Below, piece by piece: positions 19,387 to 28,746 of a stretch of DNA of 64,000 nucleotides. Position numbers and translations under genes: made by a program. Each line of letters starts with the position of its first letter. The first letter of the stretch is position 1. Below the pieces are notes generated by a model, which ran no database searches, had not been told where the DNA came from, and was given only the letters and a program-made list of their open reading frames with translations. The stretch comes from Symbiodinium natans (taxonomy: Eukaryota; Sar; Dinophyceae; Suessiales; Symbiodiniaceae), in NCBI GenBank assembly GCA_905221605.1, contig CAJNDS010002091.1, positions 336,001 through 400,000 of the forward strand. Reading direction: 5' to 3'.

Positions 19387-20853
19387 CTACAAGTTCAGCA
19401 GCTGATCTTGCACAGCACTGCTGTCACCGCCATCGTCAGCATCACCCCAGGTCACAACAGAACCATCGCCCAGAACGGCAGCAAAAGCGTGACCGGTAGC
19501 TTGGATCTTTTGCACGCCTTTCAGCTGGTCTTGCACTGCACTGCTATCTGCACCGTACGATGCTTTGCCCCAGGTCACAACAGACCCATCATCCAGAATA
19601 GCAGCAAAAGCGGTGCTCGCGGCTTGGATCTGCTGCACGTCCTTCAGCTGATCTTGGACAGCATTGCTGTCGCCGCCATTTTCTGTGCTGCCCCAAGTCA
19701 CAACAGAACCATCACCCAGAACGGCAGCAAAAGCTGCAAGCGCGGCTTGGATCTGCTGCACGTCCTTCAGCTGATCTTGCACAGCACTGCTGTCGCCGCC
19801 GAGAATAGCATCTCCCCAGGTCACAACAGACTTATCTCCCAGAATGGCAGCAAAAGAATGGCCGGTAGCTTGGATCTGCTGCACGTCCTTCAGCTGATCT
19901 TGCACTCCACTGCTGTCGCCGCCACTCTCATCGCATCCCCAGGTCACAACCGACCCATCGCCAAGCAAAGCAGCAAAAGCGTACCTGGTAGCTTGGATCC
20001 GGCGCACGTCCTTCAGTTGATCTTGCACAGCACTGCTATCGCCGCCATCCACAGCGTCGCCCCAGGTCACAACAGAACCATCACCCAGAACCGCAGAAAA
20101 AGCGAGCCTGGCAGCCTGGATCCGGTGCACGTCCTTCAGCAGATCTTGCACTGCACTGCTGTCGCCGCCATTCTCTGCATTGCCCCAGGTCACAACAGAA
20201 CCATCACCCAGAATAGCAGCAAAAGCTGCGCCCGCGGCTTGGATCTGCTGCACGTCCTTCAGCTGATCTTGCACATCACTGCTGTCGCCGCCATTCCGCG
20301 CGCTGCCCCAAGTCACAACAGAACCATCATTCAGAACGGCAGCAAAAGCTTCACTCGCGGCTTGGATCTGCTGCACGTCCTTCAGCTGATCTTGCACAGC
20401 ACTGCTGTCGCCGCCGAGAATAGCATCTCCCCAGGTCACAACAGACTTATCTCCCAGAATGGCAGCAAAAGAATGGCCGGTAGCTTGGATCTGCTGCACG
20501 TCCTTCAGCTGATCTTGCACTGCACTGCTGTCGCCGCCATGCTCATCGCATCCCCAGGTCACAACGGACCCATCGCCAAGCAAAGCAGCAAAAGCACGAC
20601 TGTTGCCACAGACGTTAACCTCCCCTATCTGCAAAGTCAGCGTCTCGCCACTGCCCAGCCCAGATTCCTCCAGCGTGGCCGCTCCATTCAGGACACCTCC
20701 GGAGGAGTCTAAGAGTTTGCCCCTACCAACTGCCAGGCTTCTCTGCGCCCTTCTCCTTAAGGTTTCCACAGACTCATCGGGCCCAGCTTGCAGCGAAACT
20801 GCTCTGCCACTTAGCAGGCTCACCTCAATTGCAAGGGGCATGATGCTGCGCAT
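19387..20853 (-). CDS. RCC1-like tandem-repeat protein with ubiquitin-like head, 488 aa
   Basis: Single uninterrupted ORF. Residues 5-75 look like a ubiquitin-like fold (IEVSLLSGRAVSLQAGPDES.. LLDSSGGVLNGAATLEESGL.. ETLTLQIG). Then ten 41-residue repeats of the form AFAAxLGDGSVVTWG..GGDSSAVQDQLKDVQQIQA; the last is cut short at QDQLLNL. The SVVTWG core is the RCC1/HERC-type blade signature, so a beta-propeller-like binding protein is likely; such proteins are frequent in Symbiodinium and often labelled HERC-like, but no HECT domain is present here, so ligase activity is not supported. The methionine at residue 5 (MPLAIEV) is an equally good start. No intron, unlike neighbouring genes: retrogene origin is possible. 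Repeats 1-2 and 6-7 are nearly identical, pointing to a 615-bp duplication of five repeats. Confidence 0.9.
   Translation of the reverse strand: MRSIMPLAIEVSLLSGRAVSLQAGPDESVETLRRRAQRSLAVGRGKLLDSSGGVLNGAATLEESGLGSGETLTLQIGEVNVCGNSRAFAALLGDGSVVTWGCDEHGGDSSAVQDQLKDVQQIQATGHSFAAILGDKSVVTWGDAILGGDSSAVQDQLKDVQQIQAASEAFAAVLNDGSVVTWGSARNGGDSSDVQDQLKDVQQIQAAGAAFAAILGDGSVVTWGNAENGGDSSAVQDLLKDVHRIQAARLAFSAVLGDGSVVTWGDAVDGGDSSAVQDQLKDVRRIQATRYAFAALLGDGSVVTWGCDESGGDSSGVQDQLKDVQQIQATGHSFAAILGDKSVVTWGDAILGGDSSAVQDQLKDVQQIQAALAAFAAVLGDGSVVTWGSTENGGDSNAVQDQLKDVQQIQAASTAFAAILDDGSVVTWGKASYGADSSAVQDQLKGVQKIQATGHAFAAVLGDGSVVTWGDADDGGDSSAVQDQLLNL
19440..20600. repeat. 123-bp coding tandem repeats, with 615-bp higher-order period
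   Basis: About ten units of 123 bp. The segment starting GAGAATAGCATCTCCCCAGG at 19801 recurs at 20416, exactly 615 bp (five units) on, with almost no change for about 180 bp. Confidence 0.9.
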
Positions 20854-21179
20854 GCACCCCCAGACCCTTAGGCCGCCAGGAGGATCTGGAAAGTAGAGCC
20901 CCTCCAGATTTCGGTGTTCTGCTGCTGGGTACGTTGTTTATGATGATTTAGTTCAGGTTTAGGGTTTAGGTTTTAGGGTCAAGGGGTTAGGGGTTAGGGT
21001 TTAGGGGTTAGGGTTCAGGGTTTCTAGGGTTTCTAGGGTTTCTAGGGTTTCTAGGGTTTATAGGGTTTAGGACGGTGTTTTGGAGCAATCTACCGTCTAC
21101 CGTCTACATGAGTCTGCATCCTCCCAAAGGTGGGTTACGCTAAACCCTAAACCCTAAACCCTAAACCCTAAACCCTATT

Positions 21180-21320
21180 GAGACGCCTGGTGCCACTTTG
21201 GATTGATGCTTGCAAGATTTGGAAGAATTCGATTCGAATAGAAGTAAATTCGCCTTGAGCAGCTGAGCAGCTGCCTGGAGGCAGGCCACATTGCGGGTCA
21301 TTGCTGGCGGGTTCGGCCTT
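21180..21320 (-). CDS. candidate exon, unknown protein
   Basis: The minus strand reads KAEPASNDPQCGLPPGSCSA, AQGEFTSIRIEFFQILQASI and QSGTRRL. Open across the whole non-repeat island. Family not recognised. Confidence 0.5.
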
Positions 21321-21518
21321 CGTAATGTAAGCAGGCATGTCCCTACAATTACAAACTAGGCATTCGACCGAGAACGATTTGGCTGAACTTCAAAACTGCA
21401 GGGCTGGAAGGTTTAAGGCCCCCTGGATCCGACCGTTGAAGCCTAAATTGGGGCCTATAGGGTTTAGGGTTTAGGGTTTTGGGTGTTGGGTTTAGGGGGG
21501 CCGAAACCCTTGACCCCA

Positions 21519-21541
21519 CCCCCCCCCCCCCCCCCCCCCCC
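21519..21541. repeat. poly-C run, 23 bp
   Basis: C23 at the boundary between a TTTAGGG field and a CCCTAAA field. Confidence 0.88.
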
Positions 21542-21655
21542 AAACCCCCTAAACCCCCTAAGCCCTAAACCCTAGTTAAACCCCAAACCCCCTAAACCCT
21601 AAACCCGAATTAAACCCTAAGCCCTAAACCCTAAACATCCCCTCAACGACCCTAA

Positions 21656-21735
21656 AATTGCAGCTCGGCGAGCCTCGGCCTTGGTAGCGCACGGAGATCG
21701 GATTCACCCGCGACTGGCACGGTTTGAAGGAGGGC
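21656..21735 (-). CDS. candidate exon, unknown protein
   Basis: The minus strand reads PSFKPCQSRVNPISVRYQGR then GSPSCN. Family not recognised. Confidence 0.45.
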
Positions 21736-22361
21736 TTGGAGGGTTTAGGGTTTAGGGTTTTGGGTGTAGGTGTTTGGGGGTTAGGGTTTAGGGTTGAGGG
21801 TTGAGGGGCTAGGGTTTAGGGTTTAGGGGTTCGGGGTTAGGGTTTAAGGTGTGGGGTTTAGGGTTGGGAGGGTTTGAGGTCTCGGCTTGATTGGGCTTCT
21901 GGTGTTTAGGGCTTTGGGATGTCGAGCGTCGCATGGCAAAGCAGGGAGCAGGGACCGAGTCAAACTGGCGGGTGCAAGAGAGCGCCGGGTATTCTGGCAA
22001 GCCCAAAACTATGCATCCTCCATCTAAGCCTTAACCCCTAATCCCTAAACCCTATAAGCCCAAGAGCCTGTACTTCAGAACTCTTGTGAAGAAAGTAAGG
22101 GATCGTGTTCAGGGGCCATGTCGCCTCCCTTGGAGATACGGAACCTGTGCCAACCCTCTGGGTTTAGGGTTAAGCCCTCATTTTCCATCCCTACACACTG
22201 AAGCTGAGTTCAAACCGGGGCCGAAACACCCCTAGCTCCCCATATCCCTAGAGCCCTCAGCTCTAAACCTCAAACCCTAAACCCTGAACCTCAAACCCTA
22301 AACCCTAAACCCTAAACCCTAAACCCTGAACCCTGAACCCTGAACCCTAAACCAAAGAAAC

Positions 22362-22382
22362 GGGGGGGGGGGGGGGGGGGGG
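22362..22382. repeat. poly-G run, 21 bp
   Basis: G21 between a CCCTAAA tract and the 22383-22452 exon; on the minus strand it would follow the exon. Confidence 0.88.
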
Positions 22383-22452
22383 AGCCTTCTTGCGGGTGCT
22401 CTGATCCACGACGACTTCCTGGCAGCTCCAGCGTTGGGCTCGACTTGGCTTT
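22383..22452 (-). CDS. candidate exon abutting an A2 element
   Basis: The minus strand reads KPSRAQRWSCQEVVVDQSTR then KKAP. The acceptor is the terminal TAG of an A2 introner (GGTTACTGGGCAGCCTAG), so the preceding intron ends exactly at the element end. Confidence 0.58.
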
Positions 22453-22555
22453 CTAGGCTGCCCAGTAACCAAGGCTTAGGGTTTAGGGTTTAGGGGGTTT
22501 AGGGTTTAGGGTTTAGGGTTTAGGTTTTTTTTGCTTAAAGGGGTGTAGAGCGCTT
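22453..22555. mobile_element. introner-like element, family A2, core replaced by telomeric repeat
   Basis: The left end CTAGGCTGCCCAGTAACC matches the copy at 47933. The core is a TTTAGGG tract, and sequence recognisable from the other copy (TTTTTTTGCTTAAAGGGG) resumes near 22526. The right terminus is not recognisable. Confidence 0.65.
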
Positions 22556-23033
22556 AGGGTTTGGGGGTTGGGGTGCATCGGGTTGGGGAATCATAGGGTT
22601 TGTAGGGTTTGGGTTTTTAGAGTCTAGAGGATTTCCCTAAACCCTAAACCCTAAACCCTAAACCCTAAACCCTAAACCCTAAACCCTGTTTCTAGGGCAT
22701 TGGGGTTTTAAAAAGGCGGCACTGTGGATCTGAACCCTTTGGGGCCTCAGCATTGGAACATTTTGAGGTGCAAAGGTTCAGATTTTGGGCTTTTAGGGTG
22801 GTTTAGGGTTTAGGGTTTGGGGTTTAGGGTTTAGGGTTTGGGGTTTAGGGTTTAGGGTTTAGGGTCGGTAAAGGACTTCGTGGAGCAGGGTTTGAGGGTT
22901 TGCGGCTTAGCACGCAATGGTGAGCGGAAGGACACCCCAGCCAGAGGCCTGGGAGGACCTAGAATATAAAGCCCTAAACCCTAAACCCTAAACCCTAAAC
23001 CCTAAACCCTAAACCCTAAATCCTAAATCTAAC

Positions 23034-23150
23034 GTGGGCCGAGGTACGCTATGCTACTGCTAGACAAACGCCGGGGACCTGAATGGCGACGATTTTTCCA
23101 GGGTTCAAAGCAGATTGCCCCCGCTGTTTCCGTACCCGGCACATCATTCT
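23034..23150 (-). CDS. candidate exon, possible C-terminus
   Basis: The minus strand reads NDVPGTETAGAICFEPWKNR, RHSGPRRLSSSSIAYLGPR and TAG. Family not recognised. Confidence 0.42.
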
Positions 23151-23309
23151 GAATTGCAAGGGTATGGAGTTTGCAGGGTTCAGGGCTTAGCGTTTGGGGG
23201 CTTGGGTTTAGGGTGTAGGCCTCTGCAACCCACACGAACCTTGTCCAAAGGCTGAGGTGAACATTTGGTGAACACAAGGTTTCACTTGCGCTCAGGGTTC
23301 ACCAACCCC

Positions 23310-23364
23310 GAACCCCAAGCCCGAAAACCCCCTTCTTCCGGGACCATAAAGCCCTGACAGTCTA
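23310..23364 (-). CDS. candidate exon downstream of a family A element
   Basis: After removal of the element at 23365-23475, the minus frame runs from ..RELGDSWT into VRALWSRKKGVFGLG with no stop. Family not recognised. Confidence 0.42.
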
Positions 23365-23475
23365 CTAGACCCAAGAGTAACCCAAAACTAAAAAACGCTA
23401 CCATTTCCGGTTTCAAGGGGCTCATAAGGGAAACTAAACCCCAAACAAGGGAACAAGGTCCTACTCTATTCCTAG
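23365..23475. mobile_element. introner-like element, family A, 111 bp
   Basis: Termini CTAGACCCAAGAGTAACCC and GGTCCTACTCTATTCCTAG. Flanks TCTA and TCCA are a near-match 4-bp duplication. The interior (TTCAAGGGGCTCATAAGGGA) matches other A copies. Confidence 0.75.
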
Positions 23476-23520
23476 TCCATGAATCCCCAAGCTCTCTCTG
23501 AACCAGACCTTGAAGCAAGA
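23476..23520 (-). CDS. candidate exon upstream of a family A element
   Basis: The minus strand reads LQGLVQRELGDSWT up to the element. It is the upstream partner of the 23310-23364 exon. Confidence 0.4.
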
Positions 23521-23685
23521 AAACCCTGCAAACCCTAAACCCTCATAGCCCCACAAACCTCAAACCCTAAACTCTAAACCCAATATCACCTCATACACCG
23601 GAAATCACCCTAAACCTACATAAAGATAGCCTATTATGTAAGCCTTAAAGCCCTTAACTCTAAAGCCCTAACCCTAAACATTACA

Positions 23686-23698
23686 TAAACTCTATATA
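23686..23698. repeat. target-site duplication, left copy
   Basis: TAAACTCTATATA, identical to 30905-30917, directly outside the 3' end of the retrotransposon. Confidence 0.9.
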
Positions 23699-23766
23699 TA
23701 TCTCACTCGTTGAAGGTGCACGGACACAGCCAGAGCAGTGCCGCGCGCACAAGGTCTGAGGTTTGG

Positions 23767-26700
23767 TCAGGGGCCTGGCCGTATTGGCCTCGCCAGATCT
23801 GACACCGACCGGATCGGCCGTGTCTTGGTAAACACTGCGAGCCTTGAGCGTGCCTCCATCAAATCAATAGCACTGATCCCCACCAACAAACCATCTTGAG
23901 GCGCAGAGACCCGAAGATCCGCCAACGAAATACCCTTGCAACACAAGTCCTGCAGGCTCAAAACTCGCACTACATGTCCTAAAACCTTCCGAAGTAGCCG
24001 GAGCTGACAAGCGGCCTTCAAAGGTGCACTGAAAAGAACTGTTGAAGCAGGAACCCAGGCGCCCGTGCTAGGACACTGTACAGGAAACTCAACCCTGGGA
24101 TTCCCTACCATCAAAAACAGAAGCTCAAGCCAGGAAACTTTACAAGCCATGACCTCAGCTTCGTCCAAACGAATGAGCTCATTCATCAATGCCGTCACGA
24201 ATGTCGCTGGAACGAATCCAGTAGCTGCCGCTGCTTGAGTATGCCAGTTGACGGGTAGGCGATCTTGAATAGATGCACATCTCAGAAAGTACTGTGGGGC
24301 CTGCCCGGCCAATTCAATTGTCTCGTCACCATCATCCGCTACTCGTTGGCAAGGTGGCCGTCCGCCTGTTATTTCTGCTATGGCAAAATAGATATGCCGG
24401 AAAGCCCGAATGGCTTTTGCGAAGAACTCATGCCGGCGCAGCGCAGCGTGGTATACTTCCAGGAAATGGACTGACCGATTCTGATTAGCCTGAACAGCTA
24501 CCCGGTCAGCTCGCGCATTCCAAATAGCTACCCAGTCTTCGAAGGCAGATGTGGTCCGACTAAGATCCAAATGTGAAGGAACATGTTGGACATAAATAGC
24601 ATCGTGTTCGAAGCTATTGACCATGTCCGACACTCGTCGCCACAAATCATCGTTCTCTGGATCGTCCGGAAGAGGGCTGCCATGCAGTAACTTGTCAATG
24701 CCCTGCACCACATGTAGAGCATCACACCAAATGCAGATTGCTACGCCATGTCGCAGTGCCCAGCTCAGGGCGCAGATCACAGCATATAACTCCCCCCGAG
24801 GGGCAGTCTGCTGAATGCCCGGAACTTGACCACATCCAATGACTGTGTCTGTGTCAGCCAGCACAGCGCCCCATGCTGCTAAGGCGAAGTCAGGGTGACC
24901 GCTCTGGAAGCACGAACCGTCCGTAAATATATGTTGTCTGCCTACATTTACAGGCATGGCGTGTGTGTCCGGTGTTTGATCCGCAATGGCATGCAACAAT
25001 GCGTGCAGGGCACTTGCGTCTGCATTACTTGGCGGTAGCAAATGATGGGTCAGACAAGTCGGCAAAGTATGCCAAAAGCTGATGGCCCACTCTTGCCCCT
25101 CACGAGCTGCTGCATATGCTGGGCACTCACACACCCGATGGAAACGGGTATCAGAGCAACCGCAATGTAAGCATAACCCTGTCAGCGTAGTATCATGCCT
25201 GGCATGCTCTGCTCCAAACAACAAGGATCCCGACTGGAGAGCACGCAGGCGGGATAGGTCCAATGCGTGCATGCGCTGCACATCCAGTTGAGCAAGCCCG
25301 TGCAGGTCGCGCATGGTTGCCCTGTGAGTGTGCGCATGTCCTATGTGCCTTAACCAAGCCCTCTCCAAGCGTTGGCGCAACAGCGATTTCGGCATGAACA
25401 GAAGATTGTGTGTCAAACCCTCATGGTCTACAACCAGCGGCGGAACTGCAATATGCCATTCTATCTGCGAAAGGACCTGCAACAACTTAGAGAATGGTCC
25501 ATGGTACAACACCCCATCAAAGCTGCGCATGAACTGTTTCCAACTCCCGACCAAATCAGGCTGTCGCCGCAGAATGCGTCGTGCATCCCTGACACAAGCC
25601 CACAACTGGTAGAATCCTGGATCAGCCTCCATTGGGGCGGAAAGACTAAGACGAAGACATGGACTAGCCCCAGCTGACGTGACGTGCAGCGCGCGCGCAG
25701 CCTGTGTGCGGAGGTTGGTAATGTGGGCAAGTGCTAGTGGGCACCCCGAGACACCATGGAGGGCACGTGCCCACAACTTAGAAGGCAAGATTTGCAACTT
25801 GAAAGCAAGTGGACTGCGTGAAAGGGCCAACTTCTTGAATAACGGAGCTAGTGCCTTGCAACGGTCTACTAGCGCCGCATTCCTGGTAGCACTTCCAAAG
25901 GATAAAATGCCCCCAAGTTCTCGAGACTGTCTCAAAACTGGGATGCCCAACGCCTTAAGCGAGTTTCTGACACATGCGTGTGAACCCCACACAAAAGTCT
26001 TGGCCGGATCTAGCTGAACATCCAGCATGTCCGCCACGCACTGAGTCATCACGATGCCGCTAGCCAGTTGTCCTATGTTGGATGCTGTGTGTGACCAGTT
26101 GTCGGCATAACTGACCGCAGAGGCACGCGGCTCATAGTGATGGAGATACAAATGGTATACTAGGTTGGCAACGCACATTGCAAACGGTGACAACGGGCAG
26201 CCTTCTGCAAAGCCGCTTGTTGAGGCCAGTGCTTGCCCTACGTGACCTCGGATGAGGAACCTACGGCGAACGCCTGAAAGAAAAGCCCGCCAAGGAACCA
26301 AAATACGGTCCGGGACCCCAAGCAAAGCTGCAACTTCAAGCAGGGGAGTTCTAGGAAGCCCATTGAAACATTTGACTATGTCCGTACCGTAGCCGCACAA
26401 TGGTTGGTCACCCTGGCAAGCCAGTTCAATCATGATCTCCAGTCTATACCACATTTCGGAAGCCTCTCTGCCAGGGATGAATCCGAGCGCAGATTCCGGC
26501 ATCACTGTCTTGAAATGTTGAAGCAATTGCCTGGCTCGCAGAGAAGACCACGCCCTGTAGACGATGGCAAAGAGGCAAATGGGTCGGTACCCATCAGCGT
26601 CTCGCCTCTCGTTTGGCTTGGCCAGGCTGATGACGAAGCCTTGAAGCCACTGATTCGGCCAGTTGAGGTTCCCTTCTTCGATGGCATTGAGCACGGAAAG

Positions 26701-28746
26701 TAGGCACAAAACAGCTTCGTCTGGCATAGCTACCAGATCCGCCTTGGCAATGCCGTCTGGGCCCCGAGCAGCGCGGGGTTTGAGACGTGCGATAGTGGAT
26801 CGCCAGTCTTTGAGGCTGATGGGCTGAGCGTGAAAAGGGGCGCTTGGCAAAAACGCCCGAGCAAAACTTACAAGCCTGTTCCAGTCCGGCTGTACATCTG
26901 GGCTAGACTTGTTCCATCGCGGCGTCCACGCGGACTGAAACTCGGAAAGAATGTCAGACACGTCATGAAGTACGATGGTTTGTTCAAGTGATGCAAGATC
27001 TGGACACAGGGGAACGTCAGGGGGCAAGAGGCAAAGTTGTGGAGTCTGAACACATACCTCAATGTTGACTCCTTCAAAGGACCACGTCGAATGACCCCTC
27101 ATGTCAGCTGCTTTATCCAAGTGAACTTGCCTTGTGTCCGAGTCACAGGCCACGACCTGAAAACTCTTCTGCAGGACTAAGTGATCAACCTGCGATGGCC
27201 GATCATCGCGGAGATCTCTGTACAACAGTTCGCGAGCCTGCTCATATTGCGCCTGCAGCAACTTAGTACGTTGACGAATGTGCCAGGATTCAAAACGCTT
27301 GAAATTGGCGTGGAAGTCAGCATACAATTGCTCCGCTAGGTCGAGCCCTGGAAGGGAGTGAGGCAGATGTGCTGGGAGGCCTTGGTGGCGGACAGGACGA
27401 GTGCCCCACCAGGCCTGGAAGCCGCGCAGGAACCCTCGACCCTCAAGAATGGCACGCCACAGCTGCAATCGATAGTCTACGGCTGAGGGTCTGTTTGCCC
27501 CAGCCCGCAGTGCATGAACTAGGCTCTGCAAGCGACGCAGTTGCTGAAACCAGTACTTGACCTCCAAACAAACCAAACTATGGCTCAAAGAGACCTCCCC
27601 TGGGCGGCTGGGCTTGGGCGCTATGCACCGCTGTTGTTCAATGCGCGGCCGCATTCGTTTCGCCCGCCCATGACATCTCCTCGGAAGATGTCCACCGGGG
27701 ACCCCCGTAATGTGCCCATCGAGGCTCTGCTCGAAAATGTGCGCGAAAGACTTCAACCACGCAGTGGTGTTGCCAGTGCATTCAGGAAAGGTTGGCATTG
27801 AATGATGCCACGTCGCATGGTTCACTGATTCCCAGGGAATTTCTGCTGGTAAGGGCCAACTCAAAGCCGCGTGTACACCCATGTCCACGCGAAGAGTGGC
27901 GATTAGGGTGTCATGTTCCTGAAAGTGTTGTTGGACCATGACACTATGGAGTAGACAGGCCGCTTCCGGAGAAAGCCAGAGAAAATCACGGATGGTAGCT
28001 CCCTTACACGTTGGCATGGGCATTTGGCCCCAGAGCAGTTGCGCCTGCTCCTGAGCCTCTACCCAGCCGCGCTCCCTCCAAATGCGGAGCTGTTCCAGGC
28101 GGTCTGCATCCTGGTTGAAATCTCCAGCAATTATCCTTGGACCACGTCCACCGATTACAAGCTCTTGGGTGACCGTTGTGAGAAGCTGGTCAGTTTTTTG
28201 GGCAGCATCGGGGCAACCAAAACCCGGCGCAAAGCCGTAAATGTTCGCTGAGATCAGGCAGTGTTGTCCAAGGTAGTGTTGCACCGCTTGGACTCTAGCT
28301 GTTTGAAAAGCACCTGCCTGCCACGGCAAAGTCAGGGATCGGGACGGCCAGTCGGAGGTAGTCAAAACCCCACTCCATGACCCAGCCCAGGAACTGTTCG
28401 TCCTGACTGGAGCCGGCGCTCCTGCGTGAACTCGAATGTCCCTGTTTTGCGCCGAACCACAAGCGCGTATCGCGCGGGACGCAGAGGGGAGTGAATGCGC
28501 CGAGAGCTGTGTCTCGGAGTAGTGGAAAATACCGGGGCCGATATCGACCGCAAGACTTTCTTTACCACGCAATCCGGTAGGATTCGTGGTCCCAACCGCA
28601 ACGAGATTGTGAGGACCCGGATGACTAGCCTCACCGATCCTCAAACCGGAAATGGGCAAGGTGGAAGCACTAGCTGTTCCTAGAAGTGTCGCGAACGCAC
28701 AGAGAAGTGCCAAAAAGAAAGGTGGGCGAGCAGACGAAATCGGCAT
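23767..28746 (-). CDS. retrotransposon ORF2: endonuclease, reverse transcriptase, RNase H (1659 aa)
   Basis: Makes and integrates element DNA by target-primed reverse transcription. In order: a hydrophobic stretch at residues 9-28; GEASHPGP near 38-45; an endonuclease/exonuclease/phosphatase domain (about 50-285; IIAGDFNQD with D209); RT (about 650-930), with GYGTDIVKCFNG (catalytic D789), GFAEGCPLSPFA, and SYADN at 879-883 where most RTs have YADD; a zinc-knuckle-like CLHCGCSDTRFHRVCEC near 1190; and RNase H (about 1270-1420) with TDGSC (D1276), RGELYA, CDALHV, HVPSHLD and a final ARAD, so the DEDD-type set looks complete. The C-terminal 240 residues are unassigned. The start is the first ATG after the UGA; the frame is continuous with ORF1 through that UGA, so a fusion product is possible. 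The Asn in motif C is the one doubtful catalytic residue. Confidence 0.93.
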   Translation of the reverse strand: MPISSARPPFFLALLCAFATLLGTASASTLPISGLRIGEASHPGPHNLVAVGTTNPTGLRGKESLAVDIGPGIFHYSETQLSAHSLPSASRAIRACGSAQNRDIRVHAGAPAPVRTNSSWAGSWSGVLTTSDWPSRSLTLPWQAGAFQTARVQAVQHYLGQHCLISANIYGFAPGFGCPDAAQKTDQLLTTVTQELVIGGRGPRIIAGDFNQDADRLEQLRIWRERGWVEAQEQAQLLWGQMPMPTCKGATIRDFLWLSPEAACLLHSVMVQQHFQEHDTLIATLRVDMGVHAALSWPLPAEIPWESVNHATWHHSMPTFPECTGNTTAWLKSFAHIFEQSLDGHITGVPGGHLPRRCHGRAKRMRPRIEQQRCIAPKPSRPGEVSLSHSLVCLEVKYWFQQLRRLQSLVHALRAGANRPSAVDYRLQLWRAILEGRGFLRGFQAWWGTRPVRHQGLPAHLPHSLPGLDLAEQLYADFHANFKRFESWHIRQRTKLLQAQYEQARELLYRDLRDDRPSQVDHLVLQKSFQVVACDSDTRQVHLDKAADMRGHSTWSFEGVNIEVCVQTPQLCLLPPDVPLCPDLASLEQTIVLHDVSDILSEFQSAWTPRWNKSSPDVQPDWNRLVSFARAFLPSAPFHAQPISLKDWRSTIARLKPRAARGPDGIAKADLVAMPDEAVLCLLSVLNAIEEGNLNWPNQWLQGFVISLAKPNERRDADGYRPICLFAIVYRAWSSLRARQLLQHFKTVMPESALGFIPGREASEMWYRLEIMIELACQGDQPLCGYGTDIVKCFNGLPRTPLLEVAALLGVPDRILVPWRAFLSGVRRRFLIRGHVGQALASTSGFAEGCPLSPFAMCVANLVYHLYLHHYEPRASAVSYADNWSHTASNIGQLASGIVMTQCVADMLDVQLDPAKTFVWGSHACVRNSLKALGIPVLRQSRELGGILSFGSATRNAALVDRCKALAPLFKKLALSRSPLAFKLQILPSKLWARALHGVSGCPLALAHITNLRTQAARALHVTSAGASPCLRLSLSAPMEADPGFYQLWACVRDARRILRRQPDLVGSWKQFMRSFDGVLYHGPFSKLLQVLSQIEWHIAVPPLVVDHEGLTHNLLFMPKSLLRQRLERAWLRHIGHAHTHRATMRDLHGLAQLDVQRMHALDLSRLRALQSGSLLFGAEHARHDTTLTGLCLHCGCSDTRFHRVCECPAYAAAREGQEWAISFWHTLPTCLTHHLLPPSNADASALHALLHAIADQTPDTHAMPVNVGRQHIFTDGSCFQSGHPDFALAAWGAVLADTDTVIGCGQVPGIQQTAPRGELYAVICALSWALRHGVAICIWCDALHVVQGIDKLLHGSPLPDDPENDDLWRRVSDMVNSFEHDAIYVQHVPSHLDLSRTTSAFEDWVAIWNARADRVAVQANQNRSVHFLEVYHAALRRHEFFAKAIRAFRHIYFAIAEITGGRPPCQRVADDGDETIELAGQAPQYFLRCASIQDRLPVNWHTQAAAATGFVPATFVTALMNELIRLDEAEVMACKVSWLELLFLMVGNPRVEFPVQCPSTGAWVPASTVLFSAPLKAACQLRLLRKVLGHVVRVLSLQDLCCKGISLADLRVSAPQDGLLVGISAIDLMEARSRLAVFTKTRPIRSVSDLARPIRPGP

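Noticed and set aside
19330-20712. 460-codon plus-strand ORF opposite the RCC1-like gene
   Set aside because: It is the antisense of the 123-bp repeats (a multiple of 3, so it stays open). The minus frame has the ubiquitin-like head and the RCC1 signature.
24265-28683. About fifteen ORFs of 60-110 codons on either strand inside the retrotransposon
   Set aside because: All overlap the intact ORF2 frame, which has recognised catalytic domains.
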